Below, piece by piece: positions 19,698 to 30,194 of a stretch of 64,000 nt of DNA (position 1 is the stretch's first letter; every line of letters begins with the position of its first letter). The stretch is from Agapanthus africanus (taxonomy: Eukaryota; Streptophyta; Magnoliopsida; Asparagales; Amaryllidaceae), in the NCBI GenBank assembly GCA_030015575.1, contig CM057350.1:522590959-522654958 (forward strand). The letters are read 5' to 3'. The position numbers and the translations under genes are program-made. Under the pieces are notes generated by a model that did no database searches, was not told the DNA's origin, and was given only the letters and a program-made list of their open reading frames with translations.

Positions 19698-20737
19698 TGA
19701 TTTTAAAAAAGATTTAGCGTGCGTGCGCTTTCGAAAGATGAATCAAAAATATATGTTAACCGCAATCAAGAACGGCGTCGCTTGGTAGCTAGCCGGTGAG
19801 TACGGGTCGGTCGACAGGGATTTTGTGTATTCTCTAATTGTTCTAACGAGTTAATTCCAATTGTTGTCGAATCGATTATCACTAAAAACCTAATTACCTA
19901 AACTAGGGCAAATAATTAAAAGTTATAACTAGGGCAGATAAATAAAATCTATAATAGGGCAGGAAAATAAATCTATACTAGGGCAGGAAAATAAATTTAA
20001 CTAGGGCAAAATAAAGAAAACTTACTCTAATTTTTATTTGATGCACTCTTCATACATTGCAGAAATTTACAGATCTGAATTTTGATAAAATGAAATGATG
20101 CACAAGAAGTGGCATAACCTAAAACAAGTTTTAGGGCTTCTATATATAGATTTATAGAAAACCCTAGGGTTACAATCGACGCACATCTGCTTTTACAAAA
20201 ATACCCTCTAAGAAAAAGAACTAGTCAACGCTCACAGCCGCCTCAAGATTTTCCACCGACATGGGTAACACGTGGTCGCGGATCCGTGGCCAAAGCCCAT
20301 GTTTGGCCGCGGTTCCGCGGCCGTATATAGGCCTTGTGGGCTCATTTTCTTTGGGCTGATTCCTGTTGCATTTTTCTTGGTTTTTCTTCAGTTTTTTTCT
20401 CAGATTGGCTTCTGGTTCTCTTCCAGATCTCCACAATGAATAAAGTCGTGGACTTTTACCGCTTGCTTCGTGTCGAAGTCTTGAACCTTGCTCTGCCTTT
20501 ATGCTTTGTGAAATTGTCCATTGATCTTCGTTTAGTCTTCAAACTGTAGGCAAGATAAAGATTCTCTGTTTGTTGGTCGAAGTCTCACTTTTGCATCGTC
20601 TTTTCATCAATTTCACTGTTTTTATTCCGAGAACCTGTTACCTGCAACTATGTAGCAGACATGGGTCAAAAGCACCTGTTTATTTGTAAAATGAATAAGA
20701 ATGGGGAATATAATAATGCAAAATTATGGTATGAACA
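19698..20737 (-). mobile_element. 3' LTR of truncated NA element
   Basis: On the minus strand it runs from TGTTCATACC to a CA end at 19698 and is 1040 bp, shorter than the 1363 bp of the other copy. It carries the GC-rich module at 20276-20323 and the U5 block with GCGACGCCGTTCTTGATTG. Confidence 0.85.
20276..20323 (-). repeat. GC-rich palindromic module, copy in old NA LTR
   Basis: GTCGCGGATCCGTGGCC pairs with GGCCGCGGTTCCGCGGCC around an AAAGCCCATGTTT centre. It corresponds in position to 50146-50193 of the younger NA LTR. Confidence 0.75.
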
Positions 20738-22546
20738 AACACTCCCAAACTTATCTTTTGCTCGTCCTCGAGCAAACCTAGTTTTATTCTCAACAAAAAC
20801 CTAACCTCACTTTCACAGGGAAACGCGATTGCACTGAGCTCGTGCAACAAGCCGTTAAACCTCTAGGTGTCCCTAGTAGGAGGAGTGTTGTCTCCTGAGG
20901 GTTTTCAGCGGATACTACCCACAAAATCCTATCAAATAGGCACATTGACTTTTATTCTCCAATTTGGTTTTCTAACAAGAAATTCTTTTATCTTCGACTC
21001 ATAAATTATCCACCCATATTCTTCACGCTTTCTTATCATTTAACTTAAGATTATATATGTTCTGTAGACTTACTTAGCTTTCGGCATCTCTTAAGTTTTC
21101 CTTCTGGGGTTCCATCTCAACTTAGGAATTTTTATCATCTCTATTAAAGGTATAAGTCCTATTCTTCATTCCTATCTCTTATCTAAACCCCAATCACATA
21201 CCCCTACGTGTGTGTATATATCACCCTTACACTTGGAAATTCAAATCAAGCAATTATACTCTTGTCCATTGTCCAAAGCACTTCTTGATTGGTGAATTTT
21301 TAGATGAAATTGCTCACACATTCTTCATGCGACCGTTAATACTTCTTGAGGTACTAACGACCGATTACAAAATGTGGTTGCACATTAAGGCGTAATTCCT
21401 CGTCTTGTAATACCTAAGGCTTTTAGCAGTGACTCCCAAACCAGTTGGTCTAAGGCACTAGGTGATAAATCACCCTCGCTATATAATTTTTCTATTTATG
21501 CAGTCTTAAGTAATTACAAAAACCAGTGTTCATTTTTTATCTCTTTATTCACACTTGAATTTTTATTTTATCGTACTAAGGACTTTAGACAAGAGCATTT
21601 CAAGGTCTCCTCTACTATTCCAAGTTTCAAGGTTCGTGTTTGTGCAATTTGTAGGGTATATATTTTCAGAATTTAGACTTAAGCTAGGAATTATTTTTCA
21701 GACTTACACTTCAATAAAAATATCAATATTTTTCCCTTGTTTTAACTTAGCCCAGGAAGTCAACTCGAAATTTGCCTATTTCTAAATAAACTACAAAGAC
21801 ATATACTTTCTACCGTTAAATTTTAAGAAAGGTTATTTTTAGGGTTTTTAATCTACTAAGTCTCGATCTAGTTGTTCCTAGCTAGTTAACCTATTTGTCA
21901 AACTCAAGTCAATTATGGCCAAAATTGAATATTTTAATTTTTATAATTTTTAAATTTTTCAATTTTTATGAGTTTTAAAAATAAGTATGTAAATGCAAAA
22001 ATGTACATATGAATGCGAAAGAAAAAAGCTTACCGAGCACACCCCCAAACTTAAACTTGACAGTGTCCTCACTGTCAGGCTACACCAAGAGGGTCAAAAT
22101 ATCGGCACTCCTCTGTTTATTTATTTATAATTTTTTTTATTTTTTTTTATTGTTAAAGGAAAAAAACAAAATAATATACAACAAGGTTCCCCCCAAACTT
22201 ATATGAGACAGTGTTTCCACTTTTTTAAGCGTTAAAGTTCAGAGTTAGGGAGGAGAAAAATCAAGCTATACAAGGCCTTACACAGACCAAAGGTTAGAAC
22301 CAACCATTCAAAAATTCTATCATGATAATGGTAGGGTTGGTGAAAGAATGGAGTGTAGAGAAAAGAAATGAGAAGCACACGAGACCGTGTGGAAATAGAA
22401 GCGATATACGGTCTCAGTGGAGGAGAAGAATGGCGGAAGAGAGAAAGAAGTGCAATATGAACTTGAGGGCGTAAATCGAGTGAATAAATTAGCGCAATTT
22501 GTGATGACCGATGTGTTAAAAGCGATTGTGCTAATCTATCAACCCG
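20738..22546 (-). mobile_element. conserved non-coding 3' region of NA element
   Basis: This region has no credible ORF but aligns through most of its length with 53550-55509 of the other copy. Conserved elements include a perfect TGACAGTG/CACTGTCA hairpin with a 4 nt loop (22058-22077), a TTGCAC/GTGCAA hairpin near 20830, and CCCCCAAACTT blocks, the complement of polypurine-like AAGTTTGGGGG. Confidence 0.7.
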
Positions 22547-24253
22547 TCAAGAAATGGGGTCAAATCCCTCAAGATTCGCAAGAAAACATGGGTACGTCGA
22601 ACTTGGTAAACCATCCATTGAAAGTGAAAGCGTGACGAATTCTTGCTCGATCGAAACGATAGGAAGGACGAAAGGGAGTGATTTAGGGATAGTCTTATTC
22701 TCATCTAAGTAATATATCTCGAACTTGAAGGATTCCATCAATGGTTCGAAATGACTGTAAGCAACCGAGTCTGATGGTTCAACTAACTCATCTGAAAATT
22801 TAAAAGACTCAAACTCGGGAGGTGAGTTTTCAATATCGTCCGAAAAAGTGAAACACTCGTAATCGTTATCAGCTGTGAGAACTGTGTCAGATTCAAAGAG
22901 GAACGCACTAATGGCGTCAAAACCATTGTGATCAAACAGAAATTTTTCAAGCTCACAGTCCTCAACCGTGATCTTTTGCGTAGTCGGAACGATGGAAAGG
23001 AGTGGGTTTGATTTAGGAAGTATAACAGTTAAAGGTTCAGGAGGATGAGTTGGAAAATCCAACACATCAAACACAAATGGTTCATCCTCAATACTATCCT
23101 CAATACTCACCTCAATACTATCCTCAAAATTCTCCTCAAAATTTAGCCTATCCATGCCATTATCATCAAAATCAAGACGCATATGAGGTTCGGGAGAAAC
23201 AATTAATGACTCGGGATGATGAACTGGAGATAAAATTTCAGTCAAATTTACGGGTTCATCATCCAAAATATTCCCGGCGTCTATATCCTCAATCAAGTGA
23301 AAATAAATTTTTCCGGACACCTCATCAAAAGCATGGATATTTATCAATTCAGGTTCTAGATTGGAGATGTAAAGATCGAAAGGATTAGGTGTGATTTCAC
23401 TCGAAAGAGACCCTTCACAATCTGGCAAATCAAGCACTACAAAGTCGCACAACTCATTAAATGTTTTATTTTCAACTGATGAATCATTTGGGACATTTGT
23501 TTGAAAACTAGAGTTGTGGAATTCAATTGATAATGGGTAGGTTTGATTTGGAAGGGCGCACAGCTCACTCTCACCACTCAAATTCTTACTTTGTCCAACC
23601 GCCTCATCATACATTAAAAGATTTGAAGCTAGTTGGAAACTAGCTACCGGTTCACTAGGTTGCATAAGGGCGGCAATGGACGCATCCAAATTCCTCATCT
23701 GTCGGTTTGTTGCTGCAATGTACGCATCCAACGACTGTTCCAAACTAGACATGGGTTGTGAAGGGGTTTCGGTAAAAGATTCAAAATTGTTTGGATACGT
23801 GAAACTCCCAAATGGTTGTGTAGAATCTATGTCTAGTGAAGGTGCGGAAGTCGGGTAGGACTGGTAGGAATTGAATGGTTGGACCTGAGTAGGATCGACA
23901 TTTGGATAAAAAGGTGAATGGACTTGTTGATCCCAAGAACTAGAAGTGTTGAAAGGAGTGAAAGATCGGTTACAAGATTGTTCAATATGTTCAGCTATAG
24001 ACATGGGTTTCGGAGTTACAACAGGACTCTCAAAAGGGGTATCAACGTAAGAAGGTTGTGAAGGTTGAAATGGTTGATACAAAGTGGATTGCGGAGTCGA
24101 ACTGTTTCTCCTAGATGCTTCTATTCGATCTTTCAAAGAAATTTTGGGCATGGAGGGGTCGTCCGTAATTCGACCAAAACAATTCGCGTAGGAAGCAATG
24201 TTTGGATGAGGATACCAAAGTTCGGCAAGAGTTTTATGAGGTGGGGTACCCAT
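22547..24253 (-). CDS. NA family protein, unrecognised, 568 aa
   Basis: It is a long uninterrupted ORF starting MGTPPHKTLAELWYPHPN, homologous along its length to the 702 aa ORF at 52007. The N-terminal 230 residues are rich in Pro, Ser, Thr, Tyr and Phe with low complexity (SIAEHIEQS, SPFYPNVDP). The middle and C-terminal part is strongly acidic with repeated ED(S/N) runs and DLPDCE, LIEDIDAGN and RLDFDD motifs. There is no Cys-His knuckle, aspartic protease or polymerase motif, so it is not a recognisable Gag or Pol. It ends at LEGFDPIS with TGA; the other copy reads through at this place. It holds about 100 acidic residues that the other copy lacks. An intact ORF in an old truncated copy suggests past selection, but function is unknown. 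Confidence 0.65.
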   Translation of the reverse strand: MGTPPHKTLAELWYPHPNIASYANCFGRITDDPSMPKISLKDRIEASRRNSSTPQSTLYQPFQPSQPSYVDTPFESPVVTPKPMSIAEHIEQSCNRSFTPFNTSSSWDQQVHSPFYPNVDPTQVQPFNSYQSYPTSAPSLDIDSTQPFGSFTYPNNFESFTETPSQPMSSLEQSLDAYIAATNRQMRNLDASIAALMQPSEPVASFQLASNLLMYDEAVGQSKNLSGESELCALPNQTYPLSIEFHNSSFQTNVPNDSSVENKTFNELCDFVVLDLPDCEGSLSSEITPNPFDLYISNLEPELINIHAFDEVSGKIYFHLIEDIDAGNILDDEPVNLTEILSPVHHPESLIVSPEPHMRLDFDDNGMDRLNFEENFEDSIEVSIEDSIEDEPFVFDVLDFPTHPPEPLTVILPKSNPLLSIVPTTQKITVEDCELEKFLFDHNGFDAISAFLFESDTVLTADNDYECFTFSDDIENSPPEFESFKFSDELVEPSDSVAYSHFEPLMESFKFEIYYLDENKTIPKSLPFVLPIVSIEQEFVTLSLSMDGLPSSTYPCFLANLEGFDPIS

Positions 24254-24375
24254 GATGTAGTAAAGGAGAAGAAAAAGAATGTGGGGTGCACGGATTTCTT
24301 AGCGACAAAATTTTGCAAGTTTTTATAAAATTTTCCTCTCTTTTTTTTTATATGTGGAGCTTTTTGCAAAAAAAT
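24254..24375 (-). mobile_element. NA leader remnant
   Basis: AT-rich leader sequence aligns with 51890-52006 upstream of the other NA ORF. Similarity stops near 24375. Confidence 0.6.
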
Positions 24376-24690
24376 TCGATAAAGGGCTTAGACACACTTT
24401 CAATCAACCACAAATGCACAATCAGGCATAGATCTAGGGTCACCTAGGTCAGCTAGACAGCTCCTAACTGTTCCAAAGGGCTAGAAATAGGACCTCAAAC
24501 CGCCTCTTCACCGCCAATTGCGGCCAGGTAAGTGCCAGGTGAGTGGGAGGCTCTCCACTACAAGTAGTAGCCCTAATTAAGTAACCACTCGCCTTAGACA
24601 CACTTGCCTAGACACCACAAAGTCAGATTAGGATCAACGGCCGATGCATACAACTAGTCCTCTGTCCTATTGAGCGCGATGTCCTTAGGA
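24376..24690. other. unassigned 315 bp spacer
   Basis: I see no ORF, LTR end or family match. TTAGACACAC occurs twice (24389 and 24597). It separates two elements whose facing ends are both missing, so it may be filler from a deletion, or the last original host DNA. Confidence 0.4.
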
Positions 24691-26826
24691 CGTATATAGG
24701 GAGGACTTTCTTGCTCGACATGATAGTATGCTATCTGGTTACTCTTTACCTTAACGTGTACACTGATTGTCTCTCTGTTACATATTGGTAAAGCCCTTAG
24801 GATGTGTACTTGACTATCTGGACTATGATGCGGATCATACTAGTGGGGACATGGTAGTCCATAAGTACATCCTTCAAAGTCCCTAGTCGTGGGTGTATCG
24901 AGACGGGGCATCGATATACCAGAGTAGACTTGCGTATACCTTCTCGACCCATACAGATGGGCGATGGATGATCCCATATCCATTGGTGTTTGACATCAGA
25001 GATGATATACGGGTGCTCAGTAGAGACTGGGTACACTGGACGGACTCGCCGAGAACTCCCAGATGGTATTATACCTTACGTCAGATGGCAGTTCTCTGGT
25101 GATACTGGTACAGAGTAGTCTGTTGACCCGAGATCGTCATAGAGTCTTGTGTGGTTCCCACTGTGCTTTGATTTCCACCTTACCACGTCCAAGAGGGCGT
25201 GCAAAACGGTGGTTTTTGGGTACAGTCCCGAGTCACATGGAGGCAATGAGCGATAGAAGGGGATTCGTCTCTCCCGGTATAGGGAGTTGATGTTGCGCTG
25301 TGTTCGATTGGCTATAACCGGAAATCCCTGGCCAGGGTTGCTGAGATTTACTGGTAAGTGTTACCAGTAGTTTCTCGAATTGTTATAGACCTCATATCGA
25401 CACGACTTATCGAGCTATTGGGGTCTGACGTTTACCACCCCTAAGCGAGATATGCGACATATCAGACGACGAGACCGGACTGTACGGTAAGTGTTGCTGG
25501 TTGGATTCACAGGAGTGTGAGCGGGCTTGCTCGTCGATCTTCTAATCGCTCAATACCCGGATGGCCGTTACGTTTAGCAGACCGCTTGCGGCTTGTGGGT
25601 GTTTGATATGATCATCATCTGCTGCCGGCGTATTGACGAGTCTTTAGAGTCCTACACAGAGGTTTCCTGGCTCAAGCGAAACGAAATAGGAGCGCATATG
25701 AGATATGTGCGGGACCGAGAATAATGCGTGTATGTGATACCGTATTCTATTCTCGCGATGAATGTGTCGAATGGTTGTATGCGATATAATCTAGTTATCG
25801 AATCGAGGATTGATTCGATAAATCGATACATTGTATACTAGTCGGTTGTGTGCGACATGACCGGATCATTGAATCAAGTGTTGATTTAATGATTTAATGT
25901 ATAATTATATATTTGATATATTACTTTGCATTAACTAGTATTGGTTCATTTAAATTGGATTTTCTCACTTAATGTGCACATTATATATGTGATATATTTT
26001 TGTGTGCACTAGTTTGTATCATGTTTGATGATACATGCTCACTTGGGTTTGTGTATAGATTAAACCATGGTTGTGTAATGGTTAGGGTTTTCTTTTTATT
26101 ATTCATTTATTTATTTATTTCTTTTTGGCAAAATAAAAGAAAAATGGTGGCTTTCTTTGGATGCATGTTGAAGCTTCATGAAGCTTTGACTAAGTCACCA
26201 TTTTTTGTCTTCATACCTAACCTAACCATTCACTTAACCTTAGTTTAGTCTCTACACTTGACCATGGTTATTATTATGATAAGTATTCTTTTTCATTTCC
26301 TTTCTTAATAACTTATCATAACATTTTTCATCTTCTTCTTCTTCTTCTTCAAGAAGAAGCTTGCCTCCATCAATGGCAACTTGAGAAAATGAGTGAGAAA
26401 TCCAATTCTAAAGTGAACACACTTCCTATTTCTTCATCCTCTACCACTTGCCAAGTAGTATAGGGTGTTTTCTTCACAAGTTTCATGACTTGGTGAAGTG
26501 GGAGCTTGATCTTGTGATGCCTCGACGTAGATCATCTTCGGCATCGAAGTCGACGACCTAGCCCGCCCATTTTTCCGATGAAGCCGACGCTAGAGCCCGG
26601 AATTCGATTTGGACAGCGAGGAGACTTTATTGCGGAGCTATGGAGGTGGAGGACCGGATCTACAAAGGTTGTATTTCCGTTCTTTTAGTTAAGTTGTTAA
26701 CTAGTTTCATTTATCGCCTAAAATCTAGTTAACGATCCGTATTAGGGTTTCTCGGCACCCGTAAAATTTGAAATTGGCATGGTTGATGCCTTGTGAGACC
26801 TCATTAGAGTGCCTAGGAACCCTACA
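24691..26826 (+). mobile_element. Copia-A 5' LTR, start lost or diverged
   Basis: It is nearly identical to the LTR at 32780-34968 from TATATAGGGAGGAC onward and ends GGAACCCTACA before the primer site. The first 65-70 bp of the 3' LTR (starting TGTTAGTTATATG) are missing or unrecognisably diverged here. The family is distantly related to Copia-B, sharing for example the ATGATAGTATGCTATCTGG block. Confidence 0.85.
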
Positions 26827-28954
26827 GTGGTATCAGAGCCTAGCTAGAGCCTTAGGCGATGCGTAGACGGAGTTTGAAGTCCGATCGAACCGAAATCCCA
26901 TTTCCAAAATGCTCTCTGGACTTTTTTCAAAAACTGGGTTTTTTCCAGATTAAAAATTGCTAAAAAATTCAGCAGGGTCTTAGTTGAATTACTGTGAAAT
27001 TCGAGGGGCTAACTCATCTAAAGCGCGGCGGAACCGCGGCATAAGCATGCCTTATGCGGCGGTTCCGCGGCCATATGATGACGTCAGCCCTCCATTTTTG
27101 CACAGTAATTTGTCTCTTCTGGTGCTGGATTTTCTGGGAATTTTTAATATTTATTCAAGAGTTGAATATTCTGGGGTGTTTTGGAGCTTCGTTGATTCGA
27201 TCGGAAATTTCAAACTTTGTCTATGTGGCTTTCCGGATAATTTTTGAATATGTTAAAAAGTTAAACCGGATAAAAATACCCAATTTTTTCCCTGTTGGGA
27301 AATTTCCAAGAGTTGGATTTTTCCGTGGTTTAAAGACGTTCTAAGTAGTGCAAGTAACGTGATGGTCCCTCTAGAAGACAACAATCCTTAACTCGATTAT
27401 GTGACCGTCTTGAACCGCCCTTTGAACCTTCGGGTTTGGGGCAGTACGGCGTGCCACATGTGAGGCGTTGGCTTGACCCTTCTACGGCTGGACCGTTGGT
27501 ACTGAGGCACGAACTGAATGTTTTTAGACTTATTTCATGTGTTGAGCTGTATCGGGAAAACTTGGGTGTTCGATTGTTCGATCGGAAAGTTTAACATTTT
27601 CTATTTATCCGGAATGTGATACAATAATTGGAATTCACAATAAGTTATGAGATAACTGAATGAATATTATAAACATAGCAGTTTAGTCTCACTTGATCGG
27701 TTGCCACGGAATTTTGATGCGATCAAAAGTCCGTCGCAATCACGTAGCGTACGCGGATACTCGCCGGGTAAACTTAATAGACAGCCTCACTCCATAGCCC
27801 CGACCAAGTGACTGTAGGAGAACCCCGTCGCCGAAAGCATCCGTTCGGGTGCTCGCGGCAGCGGTGTTCCGCCTTGGTGCACTTCGTCGACGGTATCGGG
27901 GGTGCGGCCGTCTACTGAAGTTTGCGACGAGTATTCGATCAGGATGTCGGGAATCTTGTTGAATTACCCGACTTGATATTGAAAAGTGTTTTCGATAATG
28001 AGACTAAAATGCGGGGTTTATAATTGTTAGGCATGCGATGTCTAAAGAATTCATTTGATTAGGCATGCGATGTCTAAAGAGATTGCGGATTCCAACTGTT
28101 GTAGTTTTACACTTTCTTTTCTGTGACCGTAAGTGTAATATGTGATATCGCCGGTTTCGTTGCTATATGTCAACGACAATTGGGATGCGCATATTTACTT
28201 ACGTTGATGACATGTGATGTTATGTGTTGCTGGATATGTTATATTGGATCGTCGTGTTTGAATAGCCGGGGTTTTTTATGTGAGATGAGTGTTTTTCATT
28301 TTCATTCATGTAAAAACTTGTATGTAATATTCTTTTATTGGGGCGCTTCCAGGTTGCGGAAGATGTCACCTTTTGTATATTATTTACTTTTCCGCACTAG
28401 GATAGACCCAAGGAGGAGGGCACAAGTAACCGGGTTCTGGAGTCCAGTGGGAGACCAACTCGAGGAGTCGAGTCCGGGTCTCCTAATTCTAGAATTGGTA
28501 GGGTTGCTTGCCGCTCTCGTAGGGGTCTAGGGGTGTGGGTTTGGCTATTCATCGCGACCGTGGAATCCGTGTTTTATACTGGCTCGTATTGAAAACACGG
28601 ACGTCCTAGTATATCCAATATTTCATATGATTCTTCTGCTGTGATATCTGTGATGTGATCATTTGATATGTTCTGTGATGGATACTGTATATAGTATATA
28701 TGATATATTATATAGGCGTTACTTATGTTTTACACCCGCGCTAGCCCTGCCCCGCTCTGCCGTTAGTTACCTAACCTAACGGTGCACGAGAGGACATCAA
28801 GGCGAATGCGGATGGCATAAGTGTACGTCGTATTTATCTGTGATGTTTAGGTAATTTAAATGATGGGACTTCATTAATGAGATTAATGAAATAAAAGAAA
28901 CCTAAGATGTTGTGGAATCGAATTTCAAAAATAAAACAGGTAGCTACAGTTCTT
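26827..28954 (+). mobile_element. Copia-A leader, first part
   Basis: The primer site TGGTATCAGAGCC is at 26828-26840. About 2.1 kb of non-coding leader follows, containing the GC-rich palindromic module at 27023 and several stretches aligning with the Copia-B leader, such as CTAACCTAACGG and GCGAATGCGGATGGCATA. No gag ORF is seen here. Confidence 0.75.
27023..27072 (+). repeat. GC-rich palindromic module in Copia-A
   Basis: GGCGGAACCGCGGCATAAG and CTTATGCGGCGGTTCCGCG pair at 17 of 19 positions around a CATGC loop. It lies about 185 bp after the primer site, nearly the same place as in Copia-B. Confidence 0.8.
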
Positions 28955-29190
28955 GCTTTGCACAGCGGTATATGTGATATATCCTGCACCTTATTCGATA
29001 AGGAAAGGACCGAGATCCCTTCACCGGGAGTGACTCCTTTAGCAATAACTGGAAGATGCTACACACTCGGTTTGTCTTTTGATTGCTTCTATAGTTTCTG
29101 CTTTGCACAGTGATATATATGATATATCCCGCACCTCATTCGACGAGGAAAGGGCCGACGATCCCTTCACCGGGAGTGACCCCTTTAGCA
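28955..29190 (+). ncRNA. duplicated three-hairpin cassette, Copia-A leader
   Basis: Two cassettes of about 90 nt start at 28955 and 29100. Each has helix P1 (GGTATAT/ATATATCC with a bulged T in the first; GATATA/TATATC in the second), helix P2 (CCTTAT-tcg-ATAAGG at 28989; CCTC/GAGG at 29134) and an invariant TCCC-ttcacc-GGGA helix P3. Copia-B has the same cassettes with different but matching stem bases. This is probably a cis-acting RNA structure of the genomic transcript. Its role (packaging, dimerisation, translation) is unknown. Confidence 0.7.
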
Positions 29191-29325
29191 AAACTAGAAA
29201 AGCCTCAAAAGCACTCCATTTTAAAATCATTTGATTCTACAACGATATCAAGTTCATTACGCAATAGGTTTTCAGAAAAACCTGTCGTAGCCCTCCGTCA
29301 TTTCAGATAAGTACTAGTTAGTATT

Positions 29326-29538
29326 CGTGCTACGTTTGTTGACTATGTTAAGGCGTAGTGTGCGGTAGCTAATTAGTGCTTATCTGCATAAGCATATGAT
29401 GTGATTGGATTAGGGTAGTCGTGCGACTTTGTTGACTATGTTAAGGGTCGTGCGGGTAGGTTTAATTCAATCGGGAAATGACGGGTTGAACTTGACTAGC
29501 ACTTATGATTTGTTGACTATGTTAAGGTCATATAGCTG
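29326..29538 (+). ncRNA. three hairpins with an identical 19 nt loop, Copia-A leader
   Basis: The loop TTTGTTGACTATGTTAAGG occurs three times (29335, 29428, 29509), each closed by a different complementary stem: CTACG/CGTAG, GTGCGAC/GTCGTGC (two G-T pairs) and TATGA/TCATA. Constant loop with changing stems argues for an RNA fold. Confidence 0.75.
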
Positions 29539-30194
29539 CTAGGGGCAAAATATTATCGGGAATTTCAAGTGTTGAAATTTGCAATGAGATTGCATACCTT
29601 CTATGAGATAGTTGGATCCCGATACCCGCTGCGAGTAATTGTTACTCCTGGGAGAATTTTACGCATTACAATTAGCCGATCAAGTAGGTGTCTAGAAAGG
29701 TGTCAACGGGGTTACGCCTCTGGGAAAACGAGGTTTACATTAATTAGGTTCGTGCGAAAGTACGGGGGACCTCCCTCAAAGTACCGACACTGGCCTGGCT
29801 GAAAGTTTGGCGAACTTGTAGTGTGTAATTAATCCCGGCTAGTCTTTCCTTTAAGGGTTTGAAGAAAGATTTGATAAAAAAGCAGTGGGAGCCATCCTGA
29901 TTAGATAAAATAAAAACCAATCTATTCTTGCAAGAGCGCACGCTGAGTGTTTTCTTCTTTCTCTCTCTCCAGGTAGCGACCATATCACGCCTTAATCAAG
30001 ATAATAATACGGATTATTGACCGAACCCGCTTGTTATACTGAGCTGGGGAACGTTGGTCCCGCTCCAACTTATAATTGTTATAAGACAGAGCAGGAAATT
30101 GAGGAATACCAGATTTTCCGTGCCGCCCAAACGAAGAAAGTGCATATGATGCATCATCTTCGGGTGTGTTCATTATAAAGAACTGTTTCTCTGA
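29539..30194 (+). mobile_element. Copia-A region where gag is expected
   Basis: It includes a conserved GAGTAA-ttg-TTACTC hairpin (29632-29646), then TTTCTTCTTTCTCTCTCTCC followed by AGGTAGCGACC near 29950-29984, which resembles a polypyrimidine tract with a splice acceptor and is kept in Copia-B. I find no gag motif; only about 200 bp lie between this tract and the protease remnant, so gag is largely deleted. Confidence 0.5.

Larger units (their letters stand above)
19698..24375 (-). mobile_element. NA family non-autonomous LTR element, 5'-truncated copy
   Basis: It matches the complete NA element at 49759-56877 in reverse. Order on the minus strand: part of the leader (to 24375), a 568-codon ORF (24253-22547), conserved non-coding region, polypurine tract and 3' LTR. 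The primer site and 5' LTR are missing. It interrupts the Tat-like gag. Divergence from the 49.8 kb copy is large, so the insertion is old or belongs to another subfamily. Confidence 0.85.

Noticed and set aside
20277..20330. CpG-island promoter
   Set aside because: The GC-rich stretch is only about 50 bp and belongs to the recurring palindromic module.
22417..24328. Plus-strand ORFs within the NA gene
   Set aside because: They are shadows of the 568-codon minus-strand ORF, which is homologous to the ORF at 52007.
28120..28530. Possible host gene at a 135-codon ORF in Copia-A
   Set aside because: It lies in the non-coding leader and aligns in part with the Copia-B leader, where the frame is not kept.
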